Source: a virus. From it: a stretch of 36,742 bases of DNA. Numbering within the stretch: position 1 is the first letter of the stretch; every line of letters begins with the position of its first letter. The stretch covers positions 1 to 36,742 of IMG/VR virus record IMGVR_UViG_3300021090_000070, one strand, 5' to 3'. Below are positions 36,681-36,742 of this stretch, piece by piece. A program made the translations under genes and the position numbers. The notes below the pieces were generated by a model. The model saw nothing but the letters and a program-made list of their open reading frames with translations, was not told the DNA's origin and did not search any database.

Positions 36681-36742
36681 GATTGATCTCCTCACTGTGG
36701 GCCTCATAAGTTTGGGTATAGAAAAGGGTAGGGAACGAAAGA

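Overview
This window is part of the genome of a tailed double-stranded DNA bacteriophage. It contains repeat-rich tail-fibre genes, a complete lysis cassette, and a long leftward block of replication, recombination, nucleotide-metabolism and DNA-modification genes. The genes are packed tightly, mostly with 1-11 nt overlaps. An inner-membrane spanin with an overlapping lipoprotein spanin points to a Gram-negative host. Nothing in the sequence fixes the host further. I saw no integrase, tRNA gene, insertion sequence or CRISPR array, so a lytic lifestyle is likely but not shown.

Layout. Positions 1-4178 (rightward) encode virion adhesion proteins: the C-terminal part of a protein with a C1q-like jelly-roll signature, a 919-residue repeat-containing tail fibre, and a translationally coupled 288-residue virion protein. 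Positions 4195-8987 (rightward) hold a lysis and envelope region. It encodes a signal-peptide/coiled-coil/C-terminal-TM protein, an endolysin (peptidoglycan-binding plus NlpC-like amidase), a GH24-like lysozyme relative, small membrane proteins, a 20-residue basic peptide with an exceptional ribosome binding site, a holin-like protein, and an i-spanin/o-spanin pair. A perfect 10-bp inverted repeat at 9032-9073 separates this from the leftward genes.

The leftward block (36680 down to 9101, transcribed right to left) starts with small early-type genes. These include a RuvC-like resolvase, an HNH endonuclease, a SWIM zinc-finger protein and many tiny proteins. Next come an ATP-dependent DNA ligase, a putative GHKL-type ATPase, an SNF2-type helicase, and a recombination module (Cas4/RecB-like Fe-S nuclease, Sak4-like ATPase, DUF669-like ssDNA-binding protein). 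These are followed by a 7-deazaguanine operon (QueC, QueD, QueE, FolE, a small membrane protein and a DpdA-like transglycosylase), a uracil-DNA-glycosylase/polymerase A fusion, a class II ribonucleotide reductase, and nucleotide-pool enzymes. Five strong sigma70-like promoters on this strand share an extra upstream element.

How the genes work together. Ribonucleotide reductase, the deoxynucleotide diphosphohydrolase-like protein and the deoxyribosyltransferase-like protein would shape the dNTP pool. FolE-QueD-QueE-QueC would convert GTP to preQ0, and the DpdA-like enzyme would exchange guanine in DNA for it, giving modified DNA that resists restriction. No QueF-like reductase or amidotransferase-QueC fusion is visible here, so dPreQ0 is the simplest predicted product. 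The polymerase fusion, helicase, ligase, Sak4/nuclease pair and RuvC-like enzyme cover replication and recombination.

The most unusual features are the deazaguanine operon, the shared promoter element, a structured 290-nt gene-free region at 30287-30578, a nested two-frame coding region at 20417-20951, and several genes shorter than 60 codons.
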